Shown: piece by piece, positions 1-12,286 of the stretch
How the letters are laid out: each line of letters begins with the position of its first letter
How positions within the stretch are numbered: position 1 is the stretch's first letter
Notes under the pieces: model-generated
Database searches by the model: none
What the model was told of the DNA's origin: nothing
The model's input: the letters and a program-made list of their open reading frames with translations, nothing else
Source: Carya illinoinensis
Taxonomy: Eukaryota; Streptophyta; Magnoliopsida; Fagales; Juglandaceae
Assembly: GCF_018687715.1 (NCBI RefSeq)
Contig: NC_056758.1
Location: 4,340,001 to 4,404,000, forward strand
DNA length: 64,000 nt
Direction: 5' to 3'
Made by a program: the position numbers and the translations under genes

Positions 1-2092
1 TGCCCTCCAATTTCTCACATTCTTTTTGCAGATGATTTATTAATCTTTGAAAAATCAAAAGAAAAGTCGATTCAAGCCATCAACAATGTTTTAGAGAATG
101 CATCAATCAAAGTAAATCTTCTATCTTCATTACCCAAAATACAAGTCAGGCAACAAGAAGGGTAATCATGGTGAATCTGCCATACAAAGAATTGACCTCA
201 AAAATGAAATACTTAGGGATGCTAACAACATTTAGTCGATCCAAAAAAGAGGACTACAAAGAAATGTTAGGGAAAATAAGCAAAAGACTGGATGGATGGA
301 AATAAAAAAAAAATGATCTCTCAAGCTGGTAGAACAATGCTCATTAGAATTGTAGCAAGCACCATCACCACATACCAAATGTCAATGCACATGCTTTCAA
401 AGTCTATCTGTAAGACACTAAACTCCAGTTTCAGAAATTTTTGGCAAGAAAAATCAAAAGACCAAAAGAACAAGCTTTGCCTGAAATCATGGAAAACTAT
501 TTACCAATCAAGAAAAGATGGTTGGCTAGGATTACGATTGATGGAAAATATGAACGTAGCATTATTAACTAAGACAGGATAGGAAATGAGCCAACCAAAT
601 AATAGTATTTGACACAAGCCTTTATCAAAGAAATATCTTAAATCAAGCGTCTTTGAAATAGCAGTCCCAAAGATCACTAACTCGAACCTTTGGAAATGAA
701 TATTAAAGACCCGACCATTGCTAGAAAAATGTATGTGTTTTAAAATTATTAATGGTTTGTCTGTGAGAGCTTGGCTCGATCCCTTGATACCTACTTTGGG
801 AAATTTCAAGCCTATTCTTCTAAACCATACAAATGAGCTTTCGCCAACTCTCAAAATTTCAAATCTAATTATTTAGGCTAATAGCTCTTGGAATCTTCCA
901 ATATTAACATCTCTCTTCCAACAAGATAGCATCAATAAAATTGTAAAAATTATTTTTTCCCAATCCACTCTAAGTTCGGATTGCCCCATCTGGACCAAAA
1001 TCCAAAATGGGAGATTCTCCACCTTGCATCCAATCTTGTAAACTCTAGTAGGGAAGCCACTCCTGATATCCTATGGAGGAAAATTTGGAATCTCATAATC
1101 CATGATTGCCACAAGCTCCTTTTATGGAAAATACTTTAGGATATCCTACCAACGAGAGGGCGCCTTAAAAGATTTATCCAAAGCATTCCCTCCATTAATT
1201 GTCCACTTGATGAAAAAGAAAAGAACCTACTACACATTTTCATTGAATGCCCCATAACTAGAATTCTCTGGAGTCATAGTAAATGGTCATTAAATCTCTC
1301 TTCCTTGGCTGTAAATTCAATGAATGACTGGTTCCAATTCATTTTATATCCCAAGCAAAAACAAAGCCTTACCTCCCAAGAGGAACATCCTTTCAAAATT
1401 TTTTGCAGCCCTGATTTTAGATTCTGTCTGGAGGCTTCGAAATGATCTTGTTCATAATCAAAAGGAGCTCTCTCTCCACAAAGTATCATAGCAGCTAAAC
1501 CTCTCATACCAAGAAAACGTATAGGCATGGCAAGAAAAAATCAACAACAAAGTGGAAAAATAATGGCAAAAACCTTCCACAAATCAAATTTGTATATCAT
1601 TTGATGCAGCTGTCATAAACTCCTTTTCATTAGGCTCAGCAGTGAGTAGAAACTCAAAAGGTGAAGAGATTGAAATCTAGACTGAGGAAAATTTCACTAC
1701 AATCCCAATAATTGTAGAAGCACTAGCGGCAAAATTGGCTTTCAAAATGGCAGAACATCTCAATTCTCTTTCTGTCTCATTAGTTGGAGACTCTCAGTTG
1801 ATTATTTCTTCTACTTATGAAGAGAAAGTTTTTGGCAAATATCCCCAATCTTGGACGATATTGCAAACTCGTTGAATTCTCACAGTAATTGGAGATTTGA
1901 AAAAATTGATTGATCCCAAAATCGATTTGCATATTCAGTTGCGCAATGAGGAGCTATAAACTCTTTGTTTGGTAGCATTTATTTAGATATTATCCCTACT
2001 AGTACTTTGTATATAGACAGTGGGAAAGACCCTTCTTAAATGTTTGTAATATTTCTTTTTTATAATATGCAAGCTTGCTTAGAAAAAAAAAA
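1..2092 (+). mobile_element. LINE retrotransposon, 3' half (RT C-terminus plus RNase H), degraded
   Basis: The window opens inside a non-LTR reverse transcriptase: positions 25-36 encode FADD, the catalytic motif of plant L1-type elements, followed by LLIF. Further on, frames broken by many stops and shifts carry the RT thumb and zinc-binding region. About 1600-1990 encodes an RNase H-like domain (FDAAV start, then a stretch aligned with the AKLAF and GDSQL motifs). The element ends in an A-run at about 2083-2092. The 5' part lies outside the window. It belongs to the same general type as the LINE at 32500-37535 (RT followed by RNase H). It cannot be active: no open frame is longer than about 100 codons. 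Confidence 0.85.
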
Positions 2093-2869
2093 GATTCCAC
2101 TCTTTTTCAAAATGACTATACAACGCTTCCACATTTAATAACTGTATATAACATTACTATTATATTATCATGCGCTTTCATACACCGTTCCATTCTTTAT
2201 TATTCTCTGTCTCTCACCGTCGGATCAAATCCTAGGCTAAACTTGGAGTTCGATCTTTCCTTTCCTAGATAGAATAAAATCAACTACATTAATTTTCATG
2301 GGGATTAGTCTAACTAATGCCGTTTTCGAAGGATGATACCAGATTACCAACAAGGAAATAAATTATTAATTATATCTATTTTAATATTTAATTATCCCTA
2401 ATCTTTAGCATTTTACCTAATTAAGGCCAGATTTGAATGTTGAGCTGAGTTAAATTCTTTATGATTAATAGTGAGTTGAGATAGTAAAGTGAGTTCTATT
2501 TGATCATCTAAGATGAGTTTAGATATATTTAGATATTAAGATGAATTTAGTACAATTTATAGAAAGTTGAAAACGGTATAGGGCCCACCAGTGATTGGAA
2601 AGTTGTTGTAATGATTGAATAATTAATTTATTAAATCCTTTATTAATAAATACCATAAATCAATCATAAATTCCTTCAATGCATGTAAAAAAAATTATAA
2701 CAAAATAAAAACAAAATATTCCAGGCGCTATAAAAACAAAATTTTCTTACTCCAAATTTATAAAACAAAATAAAATAATTATCGATGAAATTACAACAGT
2801 GTCATGCCTACATTTTATTCTATTATTTATTTACATATTATTTAATTAGTAGTGTCAACATCGTATTTC
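2093..2869. other. AT-rich intergenic spacer with a MITE-like remnant
   Basis: No gene is visible. Around 2423-2640 the sequence has the 'TTTGAATGTTGAGCTGAG ... GATGAGTTTAGATAT' character of a small non-autonomous element common in some tree genomes. This is recalled style rather than a search result, and clear termini are not visible. The rest is AT-rich spacer. Confidence 0.35.
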
Positions 2870-4058
2870 GTACACTATTGGGCCAGGCTCTCGGCGACTC
2901 GGATCCTCAATCTAGAGCCTGCAAACACAAAGGTAACTCTGAAGCTGACAGCCAGGTGGCGACCGAGTGGAGCCCTTAATGCCTAAGTCAGTAGAGTTCA
3001 AATGAGAGAGCTCAAGGGCAATTGTAGTAAGCAGAATTTTTAAAGAGTCCAACCTCCCATTTCGATGTCTGAGGGTTATTTTTATACTTGCATCCAAGGT
3101 TAGTGGCCCATGCCTTACGACGAGGTGGATGGGTGTCCTCCGCCAGGTCTCATTTAATACGACATGGCCCTCTGATGAATACATTTAATGTGGTGTGATT
3201 CTCTAGTATTTTAGAGTTTAGTCTCATCCACATGGCATGTTTTCCCTTTTCCCTCATCTAAGCATCCTCTCATGTTCCCAAAACCGCGACTCGGCCCTAA
3301 CCCAATACCTGTACCCAGCTTGAACAAGTCGAGAGCCCTCTATCGGGCCGCTGAGGTGCTTAGCATATTCAAGTCCTTGGGTACTAGGCCTGGCTTCCCT
3401 GACCTTCAGGGGCTTGGGAAAGGTCCTCTTGACACCTGGCTTAGGCTTGAGACCCCGAAAAAAATCCCCCCAACATTTACCCCACTAATTCCTACCGAAG
3501 TGGTTTGGTGGGAATTTCTGCAGACTCCCGTTTTCTCGCTCTTCCACTTGATCGGCCACGGTCACTCTTGTCTTCGGTGTCATTAATTCGTCTATTCGGT
3601 GGTTCCCTCACATGTCATGTTGCAATTAGTTCCTGTTCATTGTCGAGTCAGCTCAACGGTTCCCATTTTTTTTGTAATGGCATGTTCTGATTGTTTTCTT
3701 CATGTACTTGATGGCACACGTTTTGTCCTATCCACAGTGATGGTCTCAAGCGACTCTTGTCACGTCCTCTCCTTGTGCTCCAGATGCGCCATTTTAATGC
3801 TGCATGGGGGTTCCCACAATCCCAGAATTTGAACCGTTTCTACTGTTGTGTATATAATCCCTAGAAGGGGGGCATATCATTCTGTGCTACGGTTCTACAT
3901 TATGCTATGTGTTGTTGGAGCCTTTTCATTTTCGGTACTCGTCTCCTTCCTTCTTCCATTCAATGGCACCCAATAATCATTCTCGCATAGTCTCGAAAAG
4001 GTTCTAAGGGCTCTAAGCTTGCAAATGCCCCTAGCCTTTCTCACACCCTAGTGGGGGC

Positions 4059-7000
4059 ATGACCAAGAGGTATGCAAGTTCCTTGTGGCAGTTGTCAGTT
4101 ACTCTTCCCGACATGAACACATTGAGGAGGGAGTATGGTGTACCGAGAGGTATGGTCTTCGAGGTACCACGGCCAGATGAAGGGGCTATAGATCCCAAGA
4201 GGTATGCTTACAAAGTTGCACTGTTCCTCTCCATGTTTTTGGATGGCTTGCGGCTGCCGTTCTATCACCTAGTTCGTGATGTGCTAGACATGGAAGGCAT
4301 GGCCCTAAGCCAGATCCATCACAACTCTTGGAAGATCCTCATGGGGTGCTATGTTATCTGGCGACGCGCCCTAGAGGAGATGTGGGAGGCTTAGCTGGAT
4401 CTCACTAGTTGAGAGTTCTTTCTTACCCACCACATCCTAAGGAGGAGCGGGAATACTTGCAATTTTCATTCTACTCAGGTATTGGCTAACCTGGAGCAAA
4501 AGTACGATAGGCAGTCTTTGCGGTTAAAGTGCTTCTTATTCATGTCTGGTGACAGGTGGGAGTATCCACTCGGATAGGTTGCTTGACAAGACTTTCCTAT
4601 TCGTGCCAACTAGGGGGTTGTGCAATAAGAGGTGCTCATGAGATCATCGGTGACCTAGGAGGAGCTCCGTCGAATCGAGATTGTGCGAAACTGGGCCATC
4701 GCCCATTTAGAAGAAGTTTTGATGGATGCTTTGCTGAGCGCTAATAGCTTGCAGTGGCATTTGCCTACCCATACTGCACTACGCTGCTTAGGAACCTCCA
4801 TCCCACTAGAGCCAACTAGTTGTCCGGGGCGCAAGCATTCTGTTAGCCCGCTAGTGGAGGGGAAGAGAAAGAAACCTCAGGGAAGCTCGATGGTCAAGCC
4901 TGATTTTGACGATGACATTGTCCTTCCTTTCGAACAATTTTCAATAGGGGTATTTGTTCATTGATTGAGCTGAAATATTGTATGTTTTAGCTATTTAAAA
5001 CCAATGTATTTTAAATTCTTCATGATACTATTATTGGTTTTAGATGGAAAAATAGTTAATAAGCATAAATACGAGTTGTGATTTTTAATTGATTGATATC
5101 ATGTTTATACTTAATTTTATAACTATGATTTAATGGGACAATATTTCCTCACATATATAGTCTGTTTTTGATAATTTATTTTTGAGTGTTATTTCTTTCT
5201 TTTTATTTTCAGTTTAAATAAAATTCAAATGAGATCCGGTTGGAACTTTTGATCAAAAATGCATACTAATTGAGAGGAAGGAAGGATGTACTTGGCAGCT
5301 GAAAAAGAAGACACAAAATGAAGAATCAGTGGTTATTTTCTTCCTTTGATTATTCAAGATGCATGTGATCCTCATGGTTGAACGAAACTCACGGAGACTT
5401 GAGAATTTTTGGAGGTGCAACAGTAAAGTCTAAAAATGGAGCTAAAACGTGAAGGCATGTGGGCTGAAAAAATAAAAATAAAAAAAAAAAAGAAAGAAGG
5501 TTGGTGCAGCTAAAGTGGATGGAGAGAAGAGATAGGAGAGTGGGTGAGTAGAGAATGTCGTGCTTAATTTTTCAATCAAGGGAGCCGTGTAAGAGTTTTC
5601 AACCATTGGAGATGTGCTGGAATTTTATTGTGCTGAAAAGTATTAATTTGATTAGAGGAAGTTTGGCACCGACGTGAGGCTTGGACGACTAGAAGCAGTT
5701 ATATATATATATATATATATGTTGCTGGACGTAAAAAGAAAAGGAGCAATCGGTTGGAGAGGTGTAGAGTGAGAGGTTTACGTGGGGGATAGAGAGGGGT
5801 TGAGGTGTGTTGGTCATGAGTAGAGAGAGAGATTTGAGGTGAGAAGAGAAAGGGGAGCAATCGGTGTAGGGGTTGAGGTGTAATGTACGTGTTGGTCGTT
5901 GAAAAGAGAGGGACGTAAGTGATTTGCAGGAGTTGAGGAGATGCTGTGAGAATTTTCTGGGGCGGATTAGAGTCGGTCACTGAGTCAAGGGACATGTAAA
6001 AACGTAGTGGGATGTTTTGAATTAAGGGTAGTTACGTGAGGTGTCATGGGGGAGTGGTTTCTTTGAGAGGGAGAGTCGGTCAGAGTTATTAAGATTTATT
6101 ATTTCTCAAGAGCTCTCATTAAAGAAAGAAAAGAAGATGATATGAGAGAGGGGAAGTCGGTGGTGATTAAAGACTTGGCTGTTTTGAATTTTCTAATTGA
6201 TTGAAGGGAATCAGCTGGAGTAATTTGATTGGCTGAGATTTATTTTGGTTGAGAGAATTAGAGTTGGACGTGAAAGTCTATAGTGAGGAGAGTCGATGAT
6301 CTTGCAAATCAGGGGTGTCGGTTGGTAAGTTTTCTGTATTCTTTTGCAGGAATTAAATTAGTTTTGCAAGGGAGTGTCGGTGAAAGGCATTTTCGTCCAG
6401 ACCGAATGTTGCTGAAAGTGTAGGACGTGGGAGGTGGATAGAGATTGAGGTGGAAGTATTTGAAGTAGACGTGTGAGAACGTGAGGGAAATTGAAGAAGA
6501 GGTAGGTGGAGGGAATTTAATTTGCTGAGCAGTGTTTTTTCGTTCAAGTCTAGAAAGGGAGTGTCAGTGTTAGAGCTGAGTAGAGAGACGTCTAGCTTCT
6601 TCTTCGTCCAGATTTTTGGAGGAGTACTGTGTGAGGTCAGTTGAGGTGAGAAGAGGGTGAGACGTGTAGGGAAAAGAAAGGGGTTGTGTTGTGCTGGAAT
6701 AGAAGAAGGGGTTGTGTCGGTGCATGAGTTTTGTGGAGCTGGATGGTACGTGCAGCGTTGGAGTCAGTTGGGAGTTTTATTTTACGTGAGAGGGAGAGTG
6801 GACGTTGGGGATTGAAGGGGAGTTCTTGCCCAATCTTACTAGCTTCATTTCTATTTTTCGCAGTTCAACGATGACGTGGATTTTATTCTCTTAGCATCAA
6901 CTAGATTCTAAATTTTGTTATTTCTAAATTGTTGTTTAGTATTTCTTATGTTTTATTTTAGTTTTCTAATAAAGAATATTTATGTGATTTTGATAGTATT

Positions 7001-9145
7001 TGTAATAAATATGTTTGGCTAAATTTTCATACTAAGGTTAGAGGTGAAGTTTAATGATTTAGAAATTATTTTCGGATCAACGTAAAATTTATTTTGTGAG
7101 TTTGATCGATTGAAGGGTTTTATTATTGGATATTTTGATTATCTATATATTCATCTTGATTCATTGTGATTTCCAAATACAGTGAATGCTTGAGGAATCC
7201 CTGTGGTATTCAAATAGATTTGTAAATGTTTTAATCATCAATCGTTCACGCTCAATCATAAGCGACTATTTTTCTTGATCTTAAATGTTAAATCTTCCAA
7301 TTAAACAGAATCATTATTCTAGTTTAATTGAAGTAAATCGATCGGAAACAATATCATAAATTATTAAACGAATCCTCGAAACCTTAGTCTTTTTCATTTC
7401 AATTCATTTTATCATTTTAGTTTGATTCAGTTATTTTATCAATCTTCATTTGATTGCACGTTTCTTTTAGTAATTTCGTTTCATTGTCTGAATTTATTTT
7501 CTTTATCACAAAAGTCAATCCCTGTGGATTCGATCCTGTAAGATACTACAACACCTGTATACTTGCAAGTAAAACTGCACTAAATTTTTTGGTTCATTAA
7601 TTTGAGTCAAAGTTTAGGCGCAACATTCATCGACCTACATAACCTCCAACAGGGAGGGAGGAGGTTTCAGCGTTGTTGAGCCCAGGCTCCCCGCCGCCTC
7701 ACTGGATCAGGAAAGGTCAGTCCTCCCACTGCGAGTTCACAACGCCTCTTCCTCAGCTAGTCTGGGCCCTTCAACCACCATGTCGAGCGTTCCTCCTTCT
7801 ACCTCACCAGGTGTCAGAGGTTCTCCAGTGCTCTCACCCTGAGAGCAATGCCTCACAGCTTTATTTTCTAGGGCCTCCGAAGCCACTCTTCCTGAGGGTT
7901 GCAAGGCCTGTCTTCTCCGGCGACTGAGGTTGGTACTCCCATTGGCTACCCTCCAGGCCTTTCCTTGAAGGGCTATGTAAAAGTCCAGGAAGGGGTGGCG
8001 TGAGCCATGTCATCGGCTAAGGAGGTGGTGTCCGAAGCAACGGGCGCAAGGCACCAGGTAGTGGGGGCCTGTGTTAGTGATGGCTTAACTTGGGAAACCT
8101 TGACGTCTGGGGAGTTTTCTGACACCCTCGAAGCTTTTCCTATCACTACTGGGCGAAGGCAGATCCCGCCAAGCTTGGAGCAAGTTCAGGGGCGATCTTG
8201 AACTAAGGAGGAATAGTCCCTTCCCCCCACCCCGCGCAGGGAAGGTTGCACCCCATTTGAGGAATAGAGGAGACACGCGAACCAGGTCCAAGAAGCGGTC
8301 CACAACCTACGGGAAATCTTTATGCAAGTTTGTGTCCTTTTCCCTTTTGTATCCCTAAAGTTTCTCTCATAGTTTTGACGAAAGTTTTCATGACAGGGCA
8401 TAGAGGAGCCTTCATCGTGGATGACCAGAGGAGCTGGAGACTAGGAATCAGGAGTCCCTTTCCTTGGTCCATGTGGCCATGGATAACTTGAAGGTTGAGA
8501 GGGAACTTAGGGTGGAGGTAAGGGTTCCCTGGCTGACCTGTGCCAACGTTTATGCTATATGGAGTCCGACTTGCAGGAGTCCCAGGAAGAGTTCACCTTG
8601 CGCTGTCATGACCTTGGACGCGATAGATAGCATTCAGGAGATGTTCGATCACTAGTCAGAAGAGATTGAAAGGCATAAAATCGCAAACTCAGAGCTAACC
8701 AGGAAGTGTGATTCTGCCAACAGTTCCTGCAAATGGGCCGAGAAGAGGTTCTTGGATATCTCTGAGTCTTTAGCGAAGAGGAGGAAATCTCTCAAAGTAG
8801 TGAGGGTGGAGAAGGAGGCGCTGAAGTCTACAAAAGCTGTGGCAAAGGCTTCTCTTCAGTAGTTGCGACAAGAGTTATTGCATGTTTGGCAAATTCACAA
8901 TGATGCGTGGCTCCATGGCTTCTCTTCAGGTTGAGAGAGTTTTATCGTCGAACACTAGGAGTGACCTGCAATTGTTGGATCTCGATTTAGTCATGCTGGG
9001 TTTGGCAGCATTGGAGGCGGGAGCTCATGGAGGGGAAGATCTAATCCCTAATGCCTTTCTGATTGACCCTGCAGTGCCTGCAGCGGACCCTAATTCTCTA
9101 GTAGCGGGTCCTACTAAGTCTAAGGAGGATTCCGAGACCCCTTAG
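4059..9145 (+). pseudogene. Gag-like 'putative gypsy type transposon' protein, broken
   Basis: The first open piece (4059-4394, about 111 codons) resembles the plant domain annotated as 'putative gypsy type transposon' (Transposase_28). It has the family's pattern of an N-terminal segment with an LRREYGVP-like motif, then DGLRLPFYHLVRDVL, then a tryptophan-containing ILMGCYVIWR helix. Later pieces (about 4556-4961, then 7626-9145) keep a proline/serine-rich middle and a charged, coiled-coil-like segment near 8660-8860 (ERHKIANSEL onward). Stops and frameshifts break the frame in several places, and a 2664-bp solo LTR splits it. The start at 4059 is simply the first ATG of the open piece. No function beyond retroelement gag-like protein is claimed. 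Confidence 0.6.
4962..7625 (+). repeat. Solo LTR A (2664 bp) with TSD TTCAT
   Basis: The unit starts TGATTGAGC and ends GGCGCAACA (TG...CA) and is flanked by a perfect 5-bp duplication TTCAT at 4957-4961 and 7626-7630. It has no coding capacity. Near the right end it carries the phrase CCCTGTGGATTCGATCCTGT typical of a class of long plant LTRs. It includes a short (AT)n run at 5701-5720. It interrupts the gag-like gene described at 4059-9145. Its left terminus and the CCCTGTG phrase match the second copy at 55935-58425. The absence of any internal region between two LTRs makes it a solo LTR, although a short non-coding retroelement cannot be excluded. Confidence 0.8.
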
Positions 9146-9200
9146 GCTTGGCCTTGCATTCCTGCCTTTTGCTTTATTTCTAATTTAAAGAAGTATATCC

Positions 9201-9237
9201 GCACCTTACCCATAAGGTGCTTTGAAGGGGGAGGATT
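9201..9237 (+). other. 8-bp-stem hairpin followed by polypurine tract
   Basis: GCACCTTA and TAAGGTGC face each other across a 4-nt loop at 9201-9220. A purine run, GAAGGGGGAGGA, follows immediately, ending just before the TGTCAC start of the LTR. A purine tract directly upstream of an LTR is the usual plus-strand primer site. The hairpin may be coincidental. Confidence 0.5.
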
Positions 9238-9620
9238 TGTCACAATTCAATGGCATGAAGGGAGATCCGCTCATATGGCCTTGGGCCACTATATTATTGT
9301 GTTATTTTCATTACATGTTGGGATTGTATTATTTTAACTGGACTTCAGTTGTAGCAGGCTAGTGGGTCAGGCCCATTGAGTACCTTTTCATTGTAGTTTG
9401 TCATTTTAATGTTTTTCATTTAGTCCAAGCCCATGTGAGGGATGGCCTACTTAGAACATCACCACTGTATGAACTGAGCCAAGGCTCTAGGGGGGCATCC
9501 AGAAACTAATAGAAACTTTTCTTTGTCTTATTTTTCTTCCTTCTAAATTTCTTGGAGGTTTCTCACCCTCGAAGTGAGATATTTCATTTTATTTATTATT
9601 AATCTGTTGGGTGTGTTACA
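9238..9620 (+). repeat. 3' LTR of the gypsy-type element (383 bp)
   Basis: The repeat starts TGTCACAATTC right after a polypurine tract and ends GTGTGTTACA, giving TGT...ACA inverted ends. A partner 5' LTR was not found upstream, so the call rests on the polypurine tract, the termini and the position after the gag-like gene. Confidence 0.6.
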
Positions 9621-9630
9621 AATTGATGAT

Positions 9631-10107
9631 GTTTGTCTAGGGCTAGGAAAGACCTAGCGCATAGCCAACCTATGTGAGTGCCAGGACCGCTGTGGATGTC
9701 AACTACGGAGCATGGCGGTTGTTATGATTCCACATCAACTAAGTATAGGATTGGTTTGTGGTTTATAAGCCCCTAGGCACCCTTTCCTTGCAAGCCAGTT
9801 TTCAAGAGTGAGTTCTACCTACTGAGTTCATAACAAATGATATCAGAGCTACCCCACGTAAGGGCCATGTTGCAATGGTTACTGGGGATGATGCTGGCAT
9901 GGTAGTGTTCGTCTGAGGCTATGAAAGACCCATAGCCAGCCCATGCGACAACTGAGACCGCCGTGGACATCGACTACGGAGAGTGGCAGTTGTTATGATC
10001 TCACATCAACTAAGTATGGATTGGTTGGTCATTTATAAGCCCCTCGGCACCCTTCCTTTGCGAACTGGTTTTCAAGGGCGAGTTTTACCTAATGGGTTCA
10101 TAACACA
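9631..10107 (+). repeat. Two direct copies (~200 bp) of an LTR tail plus PBS-like site
   Basis: Positions 9631-9830 and 9906-10105 are diverged direct copies. Both run from 'GTTTGTCTAGGGCTAGG' / 'GTTCGTCTGAGGCTATG' through 'GTTGTTATGATnnCACATCAACTAAGTAT' to 'TTCATAACA'. The first is followed by TGATATCAGAGC (9838-9849), which resembles the initiator-tRNA-Met primer-binding site TGGTATCAGAGC. They read as the ends of LTRs of a second retroelement family, whose internal region is gone. Confidence 0.6.
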
Positions 10108-10388
10108 TTTCTAGCAGTGCTTTCGGAGGCTAGCATCATTCGCTACATTCCTGCCCCATCTACCACTTAGTGCTTGTTGGATCTATGAAAATAGATGTCA
10201 ATAGGAATACCAAGTATAGTATTGGGTTTTAGTCATATAGTTTGCTTTGGTCTTCTGTATATTTAAAGATGAAGACCTTCCTATACCTTCTTTTACCATA
10301 TATGGTTGTGAGGACCTTGGGTCCTGCCTTTCTTGCTCAATTTGGGTTTGCCTGATATTCAAGTTTATGAAAGATAAACATATGTTGC

Positions 10389-10430
10389 TCTCTCTCTCTC
10401 TCTCTCTCCTTCCTTCCTTCCTTCCTTCCT
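10389..10430. repeat. (CT)n(CCTT)n microsatellite
   Basis: About ten CT units run directly into about five CCTT units. Confidence 0.95.
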
Positions 10431-12286
10431 TTACAAATGAGATCTTGAACTGATGGAAGATTCATTGACTTGGGTTTCCTAAATCACTAATTATTCTATA
10501 GTACAGAAACATGGCATTTCAGATCTCTTTCTAATCTTCAATTCCCATCATTAATTTTACGACGGGAAATTGGCACTTTAGTTTTTGTAGGTTGTGATAT
10601 TGAACTCGATTTAACACCATATATTCTGTCCATGGAAAATTAATCAACCATTGATGTTCATTTGGAAGAATTCAGATGCCCTCAAATTCAATCCAGAATA
10701 TCAGAAGTTTCTCATTTAATTAATACTCCTTTCATGCAGACCATGCAAATTAGTTGGATTCAAATCTTTATAGTCCCTTCTACATATATGAGCCTTTTCT
10801 TATTTTTAGTCGTCTTCTTTAATTTTTTTAGCATACCAATCCAAAAGGCTCCATGTCACTGGTGGCATAACCACAGCCATCCATTTATAGTCAATTTTGC
10901 TTCACTTACCCAAAAAAAGAAAAAACTAAAGGAAAAAGACAAAGCTACAACAGGTTTAACCAAGCCGTGTATATGTTACATTATTGGTAGGAAATGGGGA
11001 TTTTGTAAAAGGTGTCGTTTGCTTAGAGTTTCAAGTGATGGTGGTTTTACCCAATGTTTGATAAAAAAAAATGAACTAGGTCAAGCCTATTGGAAGCTCA
11101 TTATCAAGAATAAATGAAGAGATAAAATCAAATGAGGTTGACTCAAATATAAAAGATAACATAAGACAAATAGGACTAAGCTACTCTAAAGATGGAAATG
11201 GATCTCTATAAAAAGAGAAAATCTTTACAAATCAAGCCAGACTGTTGACTTTCCGTCATCTACGTCACCGCATCGACTGTTTTTGAATGTTTGAATTCAA
11301 GCAGAGTCCATGTAGGTGTTCTGCTTGGCAAGTTGGCAACCGAACTTATCCAATTCATAAACATTTACATCAGAACTTAACACAATGACTAGTAGATCTG
11401 ATGGTGATATATAGTTTTGAATAGCTCCATAACCGAGAAAATTTTAACAGCTTCAACCAGTAATTTGGACAAGCTTAAGAGACCTTCTTATCCTAAGTTG
11501 AATCATTCCCATGGCCTCAGCATCACAGGACATAATCCAAATCAACCAGTCTACTTTTGTATTTTTCAACACATCCAAGTTCTAGAAGTGCTTCTTAGCC
11601 AACAAACTAAAATCCTAAAAATGTCAGAAGCAGAGATCTCAAGAGTGCTTCAAAATATTGATGATCCATTTAAACACCAAGAATGATCAAAGTAGCCTGC
11701 ATCGTCTTTAGCCTGATTTCCTGTTTAGACCAAAAAAATAAAAAAAGGTTGTAACTTTAAGCACGTAGTGCTGCAGGACATTATAATTTTCTTTCAAAAG
11801 ATTTGAGCATATTTTCATTTTTCATATTTTACTTTCACTATGCTTTATAGTGGAATACAAGATTCTGCACATTTTCTTCTACACACTGTAATGGACATTG
11901 GACTTCTTCCGAGAGAAAACTTGATAATTGATATTACTAGCTTTGTTATTTCATTACATTATTATCTTGCTCAACCCAATGGCAGTAATGTGAAATCCAA
12001 TAACAAAGCACAGCCCATAAGATTGCTCTGATACAGTATACGAGTATACAAGTTCTTAACATTTTTTACAAGATGATTTCCAAATAATCCATCCAGAAGA
12101 AACACTCTCTCCATCACTGAGTACGCCATTCCTCACATGCTTAATCATCCAGAAATTAACATCAGCTTGGACTCTTAACGAAAAATGAGCTATTTATCAT
12201 ATCAACTAGAAAATAAGATTGCTCTGATAAATTGATAATGAACATTAGAATAAATCAGGGCAAATAACAAGTCCCAATTAAGGAGA
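10431..12286. other. No recognisable gene; 3' flank of TRAPPC4
   Basis: Open frames on the plus strand (10662-11117, 11417-11686, 11840-12031) show no recognisable domain, codon pattern or neighbouring splice signals, and I treat them as chance. The last few hundred bases before 12287 should contain the 3' UTR of the minus-strand TRAPPC4 gene. Confidence 0.5.

Larger units (their letters stand above)
2870..9620 (+). mobile_element. Decayed LTR element encoding a 'putative gypsy type transposon' protein
   Basis: The stretch shows an untranslated leader (about 2870-4050) with the phrase 'GCCAGGTGGC...GATGCCTAAGTCAG'-like text seen in many plant LTR elements. It is followed by a gag-like gene in pieces (4059-4961 and 7626-9145), a purine tract (about 9224-9236) and a terminal TG...CA repeat (9238-9620). 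No reverse transcriptase, protease or integrase is present, so it is non-autonomous or heavily deleted. I could not find the matching 5' LTR, so the left boundary is approximate. A solo LTR (4962-7625) is inserted in its coding region, so this element is older than that LTR family's activity here. Confidence 0.6.

Noticed and set aside
3272..3832. Overlapping open frames in the leader of the gypsy-type element
   Set aside because: No shared domain with retroelement or host proteins is visible. The region looks like untranslated leader.
9201..9220. Hairpin as a transcription terminator
   Set aside because: Bacterial-type terminators do not apply in a plant nuclear region. It is kept only as a structural note beside the polypurine tract.
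10662..11117. 151-codon open frame upstream of the TRAPPC4 3' end
   Set aside because: No domain, odd composition with a lysine run from an A-tract, and no splice or start context.
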